Virus record (IMG/VR): IMGVR_UViG_3300032229_001122
Location: 1 to 20,316 of that record
Source of the DNA: a virus
Strand: one strand, 5' to 3'
Length of the DNA: 20,316 bases
Program-made: the position numbers and the translations under genes
In this document: positions 12,706 to 19,173 of the stretch, one piece after another
Numbering within the stretch: position 1 is the first letter of the stretch
How the letters are laid out: each line of letters starts with the position of its first letter
The notes under the pieces: generated by a model
Database searches by the model: none
Seen by the model: only the letters and a program-made list of their open reading frames with translations
Told to the model about the DNA's origin: nothing

Positions 12706-12980
12706 TGGATTATCTATTTGCACTCATCATGTGTGGTTTTGTTGGTTGGCTCTGGTTTGGTGGGCCGCGAAAAGCGCGCCGCGATGATTCGCCTGACGTA
12801 AAAAGAGCGCTGGCCAGGCAAGAATTTTACAAAGCAATGATGGCCATAATTGCATTGCTTATTACGCTTGCATGGTTCGGAATGGATAACACAATCAAAA
12901 ATTTCCGTTATGTAGCAGAACAAACCCAAAAGGGAATTGAGGCGGACCACGCCGCCGAAAGGACTCAAAATGACAGATAG
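12705..12980 (+). CDS. Small two-helix membrane protein
   Basis: 91 aa, GGAT about 8 bases before the ATG. Membrane helix 1 at about 3-19, a short basic loop with an Arg/Lys cluster (22-38), helix 2 at about 43-61, and a charged C-terminal helix. The basic loop between the helices predicts it lies in the cytoplasm with both termini outside. It begins a run of four tiny membrane or exported proteins (12705-13773). Candidates are superinfection exclusion or host-envelope modulation; no family is recognised. Confidence 0.78.
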   Translation: MDYLFALIMCGFVGWLWFGGPRKARRDDSPDVKRALARQEFYKAMMAIIALLITLAWFGMDNTIKNFRYVAEQTQKGIEADHAAERTQNDR

Positions 12981-13422
12981 AAAATACACCTGTAACCGCG
13001 TCGCCTTACTGGCGCTGCTGCTGCTGACCTGCCTGGCGTGGTCTGTGTCAGCTCAGGACCGCGCTTGCTTTTATGCGCCTGCCGCGGTTGAGCGGTTGCC
13101 CGCTGACCTCGCGCCGGTTGCGATCTGGGTAAATCCCGCCGGAACGCCGCGCCTTGTTGACGCGCGCTCATATATCACCCGCATGCGGGCAATTGATCAA
13201 AGCGAGGCCGCCGCCGCCGCGGTCCAATACTCTATCATTCGCCATGGTATCGATGCGCGCTCTCTGCCAATACGGGAATATTTGCCAGATGCGCCGCCGT
13301 TGTCGCTGTACTCGGTAGGCTGGCGCTATCTGTGGTCCGGACATTTGCCGGAACGGAGTGAAATGGCGTGGTTGTTGCGCCGTCTGATCGAGACCGCGCC
13401 GTGTAGGGAAGGGGGGCGATAA
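12970..13422 (+). CDS. Secreted (signal-peptide) protein, unknown
   Basis: 150 aa from ATG 12970, chosen for AAAGGA upstream; it overlaps the previous gene by 11 bases. The N-terminus is a textbook signal peptide: basic MTDRKYTCNR, a hydrophobic core of about 15 residues, and V-S-A cleavage before QDR at about 28. The mature part of about 122 residues has two Cys (33 and about 145), which could form a disulfide, and 'AAAAAVQYSIIRHGIDARSLPIREYLP'. No catalytic motif is visible. An exported protein on the early strand is unusual for a small virus and suggests action in the periplasm or at the cell surface. Confidence 0.78.
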   Translation: MTDRKYTCNRVALLALLLLTCLAWSVSAQDRACFYAPAAVERLPADLAPVAIWVNPAGTPRLVDARSYITRMRAIDQSEAAAAAVQYSIIRHGIDARSLPIREYLPDAPPLSLYSVGWRYLWSGHLPERSEMAWLLRRLIETAPCREGGR

Positions 13423-13667
13423 TGACAGAACAGGAAATTCAAGAAGCGCGCCACGCTTGCGATCAAGCTACAATTCCAGTTGTTGGCCTTGCAATGCTGG
13501 TAGGTTATTACGTGCTATTTAACTCGTCTGATCCGTTAGCGCCGCTCATCGGGTTAGTGGGTGGAATATGGGGGTTATATCTCCTGCTGCAGTTTCGCTA
13601 TTCCTGGACTTTGCTGATTTCCGCATTGGTCATGATTTTCGGTGGCGCTTCACTAATATTTTCGTGA
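13422..13667 (+). CDS. Small three-helix membrane protein
   Basis: 81 aa. A very strong ribosome site (GGGAAGGGGGG) lies just before the ATG, which overlaps the upstream stop (TAATG). The N-terminus is acidic and soluble, then hydrophobic helices run at about 18-34, 39-56 and 60-79. The last codons and the TGA stop lie inside a 22-bp palindrome. Three short helices and small size also fit a holin-like or exclusion protein; nothing more specific can be said. Confidence 0.76.
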   Translation: MTEQEIQEARHACDQATIPVVGLAMLVGYYVLFNSSDPLAPLIGLVGGIWGLYLLLQFRYSWTLLISALVMIFGGASLIFS

Positions 13668-13679
13668 CGTCACGAAAAT
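13658..13679. repeat. Perfect 22-bp palindrome
   Basis: The half-site ATTTTCGTGAC is followed immediately by its reverse complement, centred on TGACGTCA. It includes the stop codon of the upstream gene and precedes a strong ribosome site and a 24-aa frame. With no T run it is more likely a dimeric protein's operator than a terminator. Confidence 0.6.
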
Positions 13680-13698
13680 GATCGAGAGGAGAGCGAGC

Positions 13699-13773
13699 AT
13701 GGAAGAGATGTTGTTGATTGGAGTTATTGCGCTTGGTGTCGTTTGGTGGTTGTTCGCTGACACCGTTTGTTGA
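13699..13773 (+). CDS. 24-aa single-helix membrane microprotein
   Basis: ATG at 13699 preceded by GAGGAGAG at good spacing. The product is nearly all one membrane helix ('LLIGVIALGVVWWLFAD') with an acidic start (MEEM) and ends in VC. Size and layout resemble known phage or host microproteins that sit in the inner membrane. It follows three other small membrane or exported proteins. The strong ribosome site is the main support. Confidence 0.5.
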   Translation: MEEMLLIGVIALGVVWWLFADTVC

Positions 13774-13784
13774 GGCTGAAGCGG

Positions 13785-13813
13785 TTGCCAGGCTGGCGAC
13801 AATAAGCTATATT
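13785..13813 (+). promoter_or_regulatory. Sigma70-like promoter
   Basis: TTGCCA (13785-13790), a 17-base spacer and TATATT (13808-13813), with a start near 13820. No coding frame of note follows before the terminator at 13876-13928, so the transcript appears to be a short structured RNA. Confidence 0.55.
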
Positions 13814-13819
13814 AAGTTT

Positions 13820-13928
13820 GTTGGAAGCGTTGAAAGAGCCGCAAAACCTACCAGTTGCAAACGGCTATTTCAGTTCAGGGCGTGTTCAGGGTTTGGTAGA
13901 CTTTGACGAACACGCCCTGTTTTCTTTT
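13820..13928 (+). ncRNA. Candidate small RNA of about 109 nt with two hairpins and possible loop-loop pairing
   Basis: From the predicted start to the terminator no convincing gene is present. Hairpin 1: AGCCG (13837-13841) pairs with CGGCT (13862-13866), extended by CAA/TTG. Hairpin 2: the 12-bp terminator stem. Loop 1 contains CTACCA (13848-13853) and loop 2 contains TGGTAG (13894-13899), which are exact complements and could form a kissing or pseudoknot contact. Promoter, structure and terminator together make a small RNA gene plausible; target unknown. Confidence 0.5.
13876..13928 (+). terminator. Intrinsic terminator with 12-bp perfect stem
   Basis: CAGGGCGTGTTC (13876-13887) and GAACACGCCCTG (13908-13919) pair perfectly around a 20-base loop, followed by TTTTCTTTT. 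It ends the transcript from 13820 and any read-through from the small membrane protein genes. Confidence 0.85.
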
Positions 13929-13997
13929 GTGGGATGCCCGGCGCTTTCGAGCTTTGGGGGGTACGTTTGATTTTTCTGATAGAGGAGGGGCCAACCT

Positions 13998-14342
13998 ATG
14001 GCCAAACGCCAAAAATTCAACGCTGGCCAATCTGGCGCGAAATCCGTAATTCCGCCGGTCGCCGTTCAACGAACCGCCGCCCGCGCGCTGGAGTGGAGAC
14101 GGGAAACAGGGAAGGGGGGAACCGCTATTGGTATCGCCCGCGCGCGGGATCTGGCGAACGGCCGAGCGCTGTCACCTCGGACTATTGCCCGGATGCGCTC
14201 ATATTTCGCCCGTCATGCTGTGGATCTTATCGCGGAAGGAAGTCGACCCGGAGAGCGGGGGTTTCCTTCTCCGGGTCGTGTGGCATGGGATTTATGGGGA
14301 GGGGATGCGGGGTATCGATGGCTGTCAAAGTTGGCGCGCTGA
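13998..14342 (+). CDS. Small phage-type domain protein (GGTAxGxARARDLANG ... LWGGD)
   Basis: 114 aa, GAGGAGGGG before the ATG. The core is 'AARALEWRRETGKGG', then A-R-A-R-D-L-A-N-G-R-x-L-S-P-R-T-I-A-R-M-R-S-Y-F-A-R-H, then 'PSPGRVAWDLWGGDAG'. From memory this domain is widespread in tailed phages, often fused to or next to prohead protease or head genes, and its role is unknown. Here it stands alone at the end of the plus-strand block in a genome without tailed-phage head genes, so a DNA-associated role is as likely. It ends directly against the convergent minus-strand operon. Confidence 0.85.
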   Translation: MAKRQKFNAGQSGAKSVIPPVAVQRTAARALEWRRETGKGGTAIGIARARDLANGRALSPRTIARMRSYFARHAVDLIAEGSRPGERGFPSPGRVAWDLWGGDAGYRWLSKLAR

Positions 14343-14355
14343 TTATTCGCGCGCC
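14333..14355. terminator. Hairpin at the convergent gene junction, possible two-way terminator
   Basis: GGCGCGC (14333-14339) pairs with GCGCGCC (14349-14355) around a 9-base AT-rich loop, exactly where the two transcription blocks meet and overlapping both stop codons. T-richness on either side is weak, so efficient intrinsic termination is uncertain. Confidence 0.45.
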
Positions 14356-14525
14356 TTCCACGTTTTGAGTAGTTCGGCAAATGCCGCCTCATTCGCCTTT
14401 GTCTGGCCGTCCGCCTGTTCGAGCAGCGCCGCGGCATCGAGACCGCGCCGCTTTAGTTCTCGCTGAAGTTCGACCAGCGCCCGGAGCAGCACAACTGTGA
14501 TCAAGTCGAGTGCCTGTCCTGTCAT
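14343..14525 (-). CDS. Small coiled-coil protein, end of the late operon
   Basis: 60 aa, ATG overlapping the upstream stop (ATGA). A hydrophobic start 'ALDLITVVLLRALVELQRELKRRG' is followed by 'AAALLEQADGQTKANEAAFAELLKTW'. Both are amphipathic helices of coiled-coil type. The first helix might dip into the membrane but is interrupted by Arg and Glu. As last gene of the lysis cassette it may be a lysis accessory. No family recognised. Confidence 0.72.
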   Translation of the reverse strand: MTGQALDLITVVLLRALVELQRELKRRGLDAAALLEQADGQTKANEAAFAELLKTWKARE

Positions 14526-14992
14526 TTGCCACCACCTTTCACCAGCTTTGCCGTTCTGATGGTTTCATCGAGCAGCGCAAGGATCGTTTCAACCTGGCGC
14601 AAATTGCGCGCAATCTCCGCCCGCTGGCCGTCGCTGAGTTTGGTAAATTCTGGATCTGAGAGACGCGACGTGACAACCTGACGCGCGCTGCTGACAATCG
14701 CCAGTAATCGCGCCTGGCCGTCACCCGTCAATCTGAGAGATCCATCCGGAGTGAGATATCCGCGGGCCGTCGAGATCAGATCTCCATTGAGCCGGTTGAC
14801 CTGCTGCAAGTCCTCGACGATCCGCGCGCCTGTCTCTTTGCTGATGGTCCCCGTCTCAACCTGAGAGGAGACCAGCGCGCCCGCCGTATCGAGATAGCCC
14901 GCAACACGATCGACATTCACGGCAAACTGTTTTGACTGGTCGCATGATCCGCTGACCAACAACAGAGCGATCATTACGAATTTACTAGCCAT
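14522..14992 (-). CDS. Lipoprotein-like helical protein of the lysis cassette
   Basis: 156 aa. The N-terminus is a short signal: MASK, a hydrophobic FVMIALLLV, then S-G-S-C-D. The Cys at about 17 could be lipidated, but the -3 position is Ser, so the lipobox is imperfect. The +2 residue is Asp, which in enterobacteria retains lipoproteins in the inner membrane. The rest is long helices (25-60, 60-80, 100-150) rich in Gln, Leu and Asp. Its position after a holin-like and a coiled-coil membrane gene suggests an outer spanin-like or related lysis role. It is larger than most outer spanins, so this is tentative. Confidence 0.75.
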   Translation of the reverse strand: MASKFVMIALLLVSGSCDQSKQFAVNVDRVAGYLDTAGALVSSQVETGTISKETGARIVEDLQQVNRLNGDLISTARGYLTPDGSLRLTGDGQARLLAIVSSARQVVTSRLSDPEFTKLSDGQRAEIARNLRQVETILALLDETIRTAKLVKGGGK

Positions 14993-15188
14993 TGTTGGAG
15001 GTCTCCGGAAGGGGCGATTTTTTCAGGTATGCAATCACGCCAATTAGCGCGCCCGCGCCCGCCACGCTGGCCAGTTTGCCGAGACCGGTCGAGAAGTTGA
15101 ATTCGACAGGATCGACTAGAATGACTGAAAGGGAATTGACCGCGCCGCCAATGAGCGCCGCCAGCAAGCCATGTAACCAAATATTCAT
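14985..15188 (-). CDS. Two-helix membrane protein, holin candidate
   Basis: 67 aa. GAGGAC precedes the ATG, which overlaps the upstream stop (ATGA). Two membrane segments: 'WLHGLLAALIGGAVNSLSVILV' at about 4-25 and 'KLASVAGAGALIGVIAYLKK' at about 38-57. A charged tail with two Lys follows. Size, helix number, Gly/Ala richness and position two genes from a muramidase match class II-type holins, which let the muramidase reach the cell wall. Function is inferred from context. Confidence 0.72.
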   Translation of the reverse strand: MNIWLHGLLAALIGGAVNSLSVILVDPVEFNFSTGLGKLASVAGAGALIGVIAYLKKSPLPETSNNG

Positions 15189-15469
15189 TTGTGGTCCTCG
15201 TGTTGAAGTAGGGTTTTCACATCCGCCTTGATCTCATCGAGCGTGTCAGATAACGACTCAAGGCGCTTTTCAAAATCCGCGTTTCTGTGAGCGCTGGTGT
15301 CTGTCACATGACCGCCCACGGTTGCTTCGAGAATCGACAAACGCCGGGAATGGTTTTTTGAGTGAAACACCAACCGCGCATAACCGATAATATTGCCGAC
15401 GATAATTCCCGCCGCCGTGAGCGCCTCGCCCACGTGATCAGATAGCCAATTCTCCATGCGAGTTTCCAT
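15185..15469 (-). CDS. Single-helix membrane protein with coiled coil, spanin- or holin-like
   Basis: 94 aa. A short N-terminal tail, one membrane helix at about 16-34 ('TAAGIIVGNIIGYARLVF'), then a long heptad-type helix from 42 to 90 ('RLESLSDTLDEIKADVKTLL'). This layout resembles inner-membrane spanins (N-terminal anchor plus periplasmic coiled coil) and also some phage hemolysin/holin accessory proteins. Lies between the muramidase and the holin candidate with overlapping genes. The exact role is open. Confidence 0.74.
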   Translation of the reverse strand: METRMENWLSDHVGEALTAAGIIVGNIIGYARLVFHSKNHSRRLSILEATVGGHVTDTSAHRNADFEKRLESLSDTLDEIKADVKTLLQHEDHK

Positions 15470-15470
15470 G

Positions 15471-16091
15471 TCAATCCCAGGCTAACGCCAGGAAGAGCAA
15501 GCCGCCAATAATCAGCACGGGGAGAATCTTCGAGCCGGTAGAGTCCTCTGACGCGATTGCCGGGGGTGGAGCGGAAACCGGAGCAGTAGCAGCCGGAGCA
15601 GAATCGCCGCGCGCCTGGCGTTCGAATTCCTGCATCTCCGCCAGAGTATAAATGCCATCACGCGCGAAAAGATCCGCCTCGGCCGCTCGCCTGTTTATCA
15701 ATCCCTGAGAGCGCTGGCCGCCGGACGTAATCGGATGTTCACGCAATCGCCGCGCCGCGCCTGCGTAGTCCCCGGAATTTAGCAACGCCAGGTGAGACGA
15801 GTTTCGAAAATTCCCCGCGCCCCAATTGAAAACGAGCGAAGTCAGCGCATCAAACTGAGAGGAGGTCAATGGAACCTGCACAAGCTGGTTTACTACACTG
15901 GCTGCCCACGCGGCATCTTTCGCCAGAAGCGCCGCCGCCTCTGGCTCTGACATTTCGGTAAATTTTTCGCCGGGAAGAATGACATGGCCATAACCAATAG
16001 TCATATTGCCATCGCCGTCATTATATGGTTTGCCGCGATAGCGTTCCCAGCGTTTTAGAAAATTTAGTCCGCCTTCGCTTAATGCCTGCAT
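15471..16091 (-). CDS. GH24 muramidase (T4-type lysozyme) with C-terminal membrane anchor
   Basis: 206 aa, GAGGT 6 bases before ATG. Residues 1-145 are a T4-lysozyme-type glycoside hydrolase that cuts the glycan strands of peptidoglycan. The catalytic set is Glu16, Asp25 and Thr31, with the same 9- and 6-residue spacing as E11-D20-T26 in T4, followed by IGYGH. Other landmarks are 'SSQFDALTSLVFNWGAG' and 'RLREHPITSGGQRSQGLINRRAAE'. There is no N-terminal signal. After a Pro/Ala linker (155-180) comes a single hydrophobic helix at about 186-204 ending LAWD. A C-terminal anchor is unusual for a soluble endolysin and suggests a membrane- or virion-attached enzyme. Confidence 0.95.
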   Translation of the reverse strand: MQALSEGGLNFLKRWERYRGKPYNDGDGNMTIGYGHVILPGEKFTEMSEPEAAALLAKDAAWAASVVNQLVQVPLTSSQFDALTSLVFNWGAGNFRNSSHLALLNSGDYAGAARRLREHPITSGGQRSQGLINRRAAEADLFARDGIYTLAEMQEFERQARGDSAPAATAPVSAPPPAIASEDSTGSKILPVLIIGGLLFLALAWD

Positions 16092-16093
16092 GA

Positions 16094-16390
16094 CTATACC
16101 TCTGGCGCATTTGTGACGGCTGACACCATGTCAATTACGTCCTGAGTCACCACAGTAAACCGCGTAGCTTCCACGCGCGCTTTTAGTGTCGACCATTCTT
16201 GTGAATCTAGCTCAATCTGATCATCGGCGCGCTTTAGCTTATTCGCCACGCTGACAAGCGAGGCTAGTTCGTTAACTGTTGCCCCGTCTGGCACAAATTC
16301 AAGGAATGCAATAAACTGCGTCTTATAGTCCAACACTTGCACTCCCGTTGACGTAACCATGTCTACACGTTTCAGCTTAATTGATTTCAC
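16094..16390 (-). CDS. Small protein following the spike gene, possible accessory
   Basis: 98 aa; the ATG lies 14 bases inside the end of the spike gene. The sequence begins basic (MKSIKLKRV), then reads 'LASLVSVANKLKRADDQIELDSQEWSTLKARVEATRFTVVTQDVIDMV'. The pattern of a helix, 'L-E-L-D-x-x-E-W-x-x-L-K', and a final helix is one I recall from small genes of phages, often near tail fibres or structural genes, without known function. Coupling to the spike suggests a chaperone or structural partner, but that rests only on position. Confidence 0.78.
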   Translation of the reverse strand: MKSIKLKRVDMVTSTGVQVLDYKTQFIAFLEFVPDGATVNELASLVSVANKLKRADDQIELDSQEWSTLKARVEATRFTVVTQDVIDMVSAVTNAPEV

Positions 16391-18497
16391 TGGTAATCAC
16401 CTTGCTTTCTATATCGGTCGTTCTAGCGTGTAACTCTTTAATGGCGTTTACACACGCATAAATTAAATCAGAGGCATTCAACGTGAAAATATTTGTTGTC
16501 TCTGTGTCACTTGGGTTTAACAGCGCCGGAATTTCCTGAATCAATTCCGGCATAATTGATAGGACATCCTGCGCAATTAGTGAAACATCTGTTCGGCCTG
16601 TCACCGTGCCTGCCAAGCCGTTATACTCAAACCTTTTCGGCGCTAACTGTAACAGTGTATCTAGTCCGCGTTCGTAATCGCGAATATTTGTTTTCACTCG
16701 CTGATCAGAAATCACCGTCCAGGTAGCAGATCCGGCATAATTTGTAAGACCCGCTGACACGTACACGCCCGCGGTAAATGAGCTGCCAAGCACCGTCCCA
16801 ACAAAAATGCCATATGCGTTTGTACTTGCAACGTAGTTCACGTTTAACCCGTAACCGTTTGTAATAGTTCCGGACCCGCGATTTACAAAAGCGCGGAAAC
16901 CATTTGCTTCTGGTGTTGTTCCCGTTGTGAGAATTTCTACTTGTCCTTGAATCCCGCTCATTCGGTTTGTTACCGATCCCGCGCCCAAGTACGCATAGCA
17001 GATCAGAGAGACAATTTCCGACACGCTTCCCGAACCATTATGGCGCGCGAAATTGGCTAACCCCTGCAACACGCCACCATTAAACGCGCTGTTATGAATG
17101 CAAGCATTTGCGCCGCCTGCGTACACTGCACCGGGGTTAGTGGCCGCCGTGTTGACTACCGTCAATTGTGTGCTTGCTGCAAAGGTTGTGCCAGTTGTGT
17201 TAGTGGTATTTCTGTTGGCGTTATATGCCAACATTTCCACACCGTTCACACTGCCAGCAATCTCAAGCGCCGCCGTCACGCCTGTTGTTGTCCCAAGGTT
17301 TAGCGCGCCTCCGTTCGCGCCAGAAAGAACGCGAATTCGACCGGTAGCCAATCGAGCTAACTGAACATCCGGAGCAACGGTGGGACTAGATGTCCACCCA
17401 AGTTCATACGCTTGGTTTAAAAGAAAATTGCCGTTGGCCGCGTGTCCCCAGGCAACATTAGTCCCGCCCGCGAATAATGTAAGATGGCTGCCTGACGAAT
17501 CTACGCCAATCCCGCTACCGGTAGCAATGCCGCCAACCACAAACCCCGGACTGCCTGCGCTTTGTCCAGGCACTACAAATCGATAATTGCCGGTTGCTGG
17601 CGTCGCCGCTATACCTGCGAGAAGCGTCCCGCTCGCGTTCTCATAACGGAAAGGGAAGTTATTTGTCAGACTCGACAACACTCCCTGTTGCAGGGTGAGC
17701 AGCGCCGCCGCATTGTCTCCGCCCTGACGCACCAAAATGATTTCCGCGGTTTGCGCCGCGTTGCCCGTCACTCGAAGCGCCGTCACCGCCGCGCCGGTAG
17801 TGACAAGATCCACCGTCGGAGATATGGCCGCGTTGAAAACAAAACTGTTCGAGCCGCCGAACGTCCCGCCACCCGCGTTATACTGAATGTTGGTGCTGAC
17901 TCCGCCAGGAGAAGCGCCGCCACTGGCCGTCAATTGGCCCGCTGCCAACGTGAGACCCGCGCCGATGCTGATCTCCTCGACCGCTCCCGTGCCCGCGGTA
18001 GTCCGTCCGAGTATTCTGGCTGTCGATTGTGTGAGGCCGCTCGATGTGATCAGACCGGACAGCGCCACACCCGTCACCGCCAGAGATCCCGCCGCCAGGC
18101 TGAGATTCGCGCCGACTGTGATCTCCTCGACCGCTCCCGTGCCCGCGGTAGTCCGTCCGAGTATTCTGGCCGTCGATTGTGTGAGGCCGCTCGATGTGAT
18201 CAGACCCGCGGTAACAACATTGGTCCACGCTCCACCATTCTCAGAGACCTTGAAATCTGTCCCATCAAAATAGATTCCGCCCTGACTCGCCCCCGATACG
18301 GCTGGCGCGCTTCCTGGCGCTTGAAATCGGATTGCTCTATCAGTGATGTTTTTAGTCACCACTGCAAACAGATCGTTCAGCGTCGATTTAACATTCTGGC
18401 TGGCCGGGACCGCTGACAGATCCACCAGAGGAACAAGATCTGTTGGAATCTGCCCGCCCGCCAAATCTGGCATGGCTGTAATTTTTTCGCTGGCCAT
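16377..18497 (-). CDS. Receptor-binding spike/fibre with C-terminal S74 self-cleaving chaperone
   Basis: 706 aa; the ATG at 18497 is preceded by GAGGA. The N-terminus (1-60) carries 'DLAGGQIPTDLVPLVDLS', typical of fibre attachment regions. Residues 98-197 are two tandem 50-aa repeats ('SGLTQSTARILGRTTAGTG'). The middle is a Gly/Ser/Thr/Asn-rich beta-structured shaft. The last 110 residues are a peptidase S74 intramolecular chaperone: 'SDQRVKTNIRDYERGLD' with nucleophile Ser597 and Lys602, then L-I-A-Q-D-V and a C-terminal coiled coil. In known fibres this domain trimerises the shaft and then cuts itself off before the Ser. Here it probably forms trimeric host-binding spikes at capsid vertices. 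Confidence 0.92.
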   Translation of the reverse strand: MASEKITAMPDLAGGQIPTDLVPLVDLSAVPASQNVKSTLNDLFAVVTKNITDRAIRFQAPGSAPAVSGASQGGIYFDGTDFKVSENGGAWTNVVTAGLITSSGLTQSTARILGRTTAGTGAVEEITVGANLSLAAGSLAVTGVALSGLITSSGLTQSTARILGRTTAGTGAVEEISIGAGLTLAAGQLTASGGASPGGVSTNIQYNAGGGTFGGSNSFVFNAAISPTVDLVTTGAAVTALRVTGNAAQTAEIILVRQGGDNAAALLTLQQGVLSSLTNNFPFRYENASGTLLAGIAATPATGNYRFVVPGQSAGSPGFVVGGIATGSGIGVDSSGSHLTLFAGGTNVAWGHAANGNFLLNQAYELGWTSSPTVAPDVQLARLATGRIRVLSGANGGALNLGTTTGVTAALEIAGSVNGVEMLAYNANRNTTNTTGTTFAASTQLTVVNTAATNPGAVYAGGANACIHNSAFNGGVLQGLANFARHNGSGSVSEIVSLICYAYLGAGSVTNRMSGIQGQVEILTTGTTPEANGFRAFVNRGSGTITNGYGLNVNYVASTNAYGIFVGTVLGSSFTAGVYVSAGLTNYAGSATWTVISDQRVKTNIRDYERGLDTLLQLAPKRFEYNGLAGTVTGRTDVSLIAQDVLSIMPELIQEIPALLNPSDTETTNIFTLNASDLIYACVNAIKELHARTTDIESKVITSEIN
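17969..18058 (-). repeat. Tandem repeat in the spike gene, copy 2
   Basis: Ninety bases nearly identical to 18119-18208, offset by 150 bp (50 codons). Together they encode two 50-aa modules at the start of the shaft. Near-identity at DNA level indicates a recent duplication and a likely site of length variation. Confidence 0.9.
18119..18208 (-). repeat. Tandem repeat in the spike gene, copy 1
   Basis: Partner of the repeat at 17969-18058; the two differ at only a few bases over 90. It encodes the first 50-aa shaft module of the spike. Confidence 0.9.
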
Positions 18498-18499
18498 TT

Positions 18500-18679
18500 T
18501 TAGCAGTCCTCAAGCAATATCACGTCATTAATCGACGCGGCATCTTCTAACAAAATATAATCAGGAGACCCGGTTTCCAGCAAAATACCGCACGTAGGAC
18601 CAAGCGCCCCAACTCCGCCGGGCCGAATTGGCCAGGCTTCGTCATTATCCGTGTGTCTCAACTCCCAGGCCGTTGGCAT
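18500..18679 (-). CDS. Small ILLE-repeat structural protein
   Basis: 59 aa from ATG 18679 (GGA upstream, 2 bases after the preceding stop). It ends one base-pair step before the spike start. The C-terminal half has three ILLE units ('GILLETGS', 'YILLEDAA', 'VILLEDC') at 11- to 12-residue spacing, like one face of a small beta-helix or needle. The N-terminal 'TDNDEAWPIRPGG' is polar. Similar I-L-L-E-D-G runs are common from memory in short phage structural proteins. A connector between the shell and the spike is a reasonable guess. Confidence 0.8.
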   Translation of the reverse strand: MPTAWELRHTDNDEAWPIRPGGVGALGPTCGILLETGSPDYILLEDAASINDVILLEDC

Positions 18680-18681
18680 GG

Positions 18682-19173
18682 CTAAAATCCTGTGGTGAGC
18701 GCCTGAGTCTCCTGCAACGAATCGACCACGCGTGCCGGGACAAAATACCCATAAGCGATCGTCCGGACAATCCATGTCCCAGTTGCCGGTATTGGCGTTG
18801 TCGGAGTGAAGATCAGCCGCGCATAGCGCTCTGATGGAAAAATCAGCAGTACATCAGTATCAAGATAGGCTGTTGCCCAATCTTGACCAGCAGCCGTTAA
18901 ACTTGGACTATCCGCAATATTCCACACTGACGCATGAGGTGGGAACGTGCGATAGAAACAATAATCGGGCATGGTCTCGTCAGCATTGGTGTAATAGACC
19001 TGAGTGCGCAACACCACCAAGCTCGAATTGGTTGGAACACGGGTCGCCGCCGCCACAAACGATCCGTAATCGGCCGTCAGATCATAATCGATGCCGAACA
19101 TGTGCGGGGTAATCTCATGATATTTGACCCCACTCATCTCCGCGAGTAGGCGCATGTGTCTAAGCTGCAACAT
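18682..19173 (-). CDS. Beta-rich minor structural protein
   Basis: 163 aa from ATG 19173, chosen for GGGGAGGTG upstream; it overlaps the previous gene by 14 bases. The sequence is beta-rich: 'SLVVLRTQVYYTNADET', 'VLLIFPSERYARLIFTPTTP', then T-G-T-W-I-V-R-T-I-A-Y-G-Y-F-V-P. The last two strands (aligned as R-x-x-x-L-x-F-T...T-W-x-V) resemble the C-terminal strands of the two upstream proteins. No enzyme motif. It is probably a penton, spike-base or other minor capsid protein. Confidence 0.84.
   Translation of the reverse strand: MLQLRHMRLLAEMSGVKYHEITPHMFGIDYDLTADYGSFVAAATRVPTNSSLVVLRTQVYYTNADETMPDYCFYRTFPPHASVWNIADSPSLTAAGQDWATAYLDTDVLLIFPSERYARLIFTPTTPIPATGTWIVRTIAYGYFVPARVVDSLQETQALTTGF

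Noticed and set aside
17969-18208. Insertion element or att site suggested by the 90-bp direct repeat
   Set aside because: The repeat is in frame within the spike gene and encodes a 50-aa protein module; there is no integrase or transposase.
17562-18416. Long plus-strand open frame of 284 codons opposite the spike gene
   Set aside because: It is antisense to a well-supported spike gene, is Arg-rich as expected of a GC-biased shadow, and includes a translated copy of the spike repeat.
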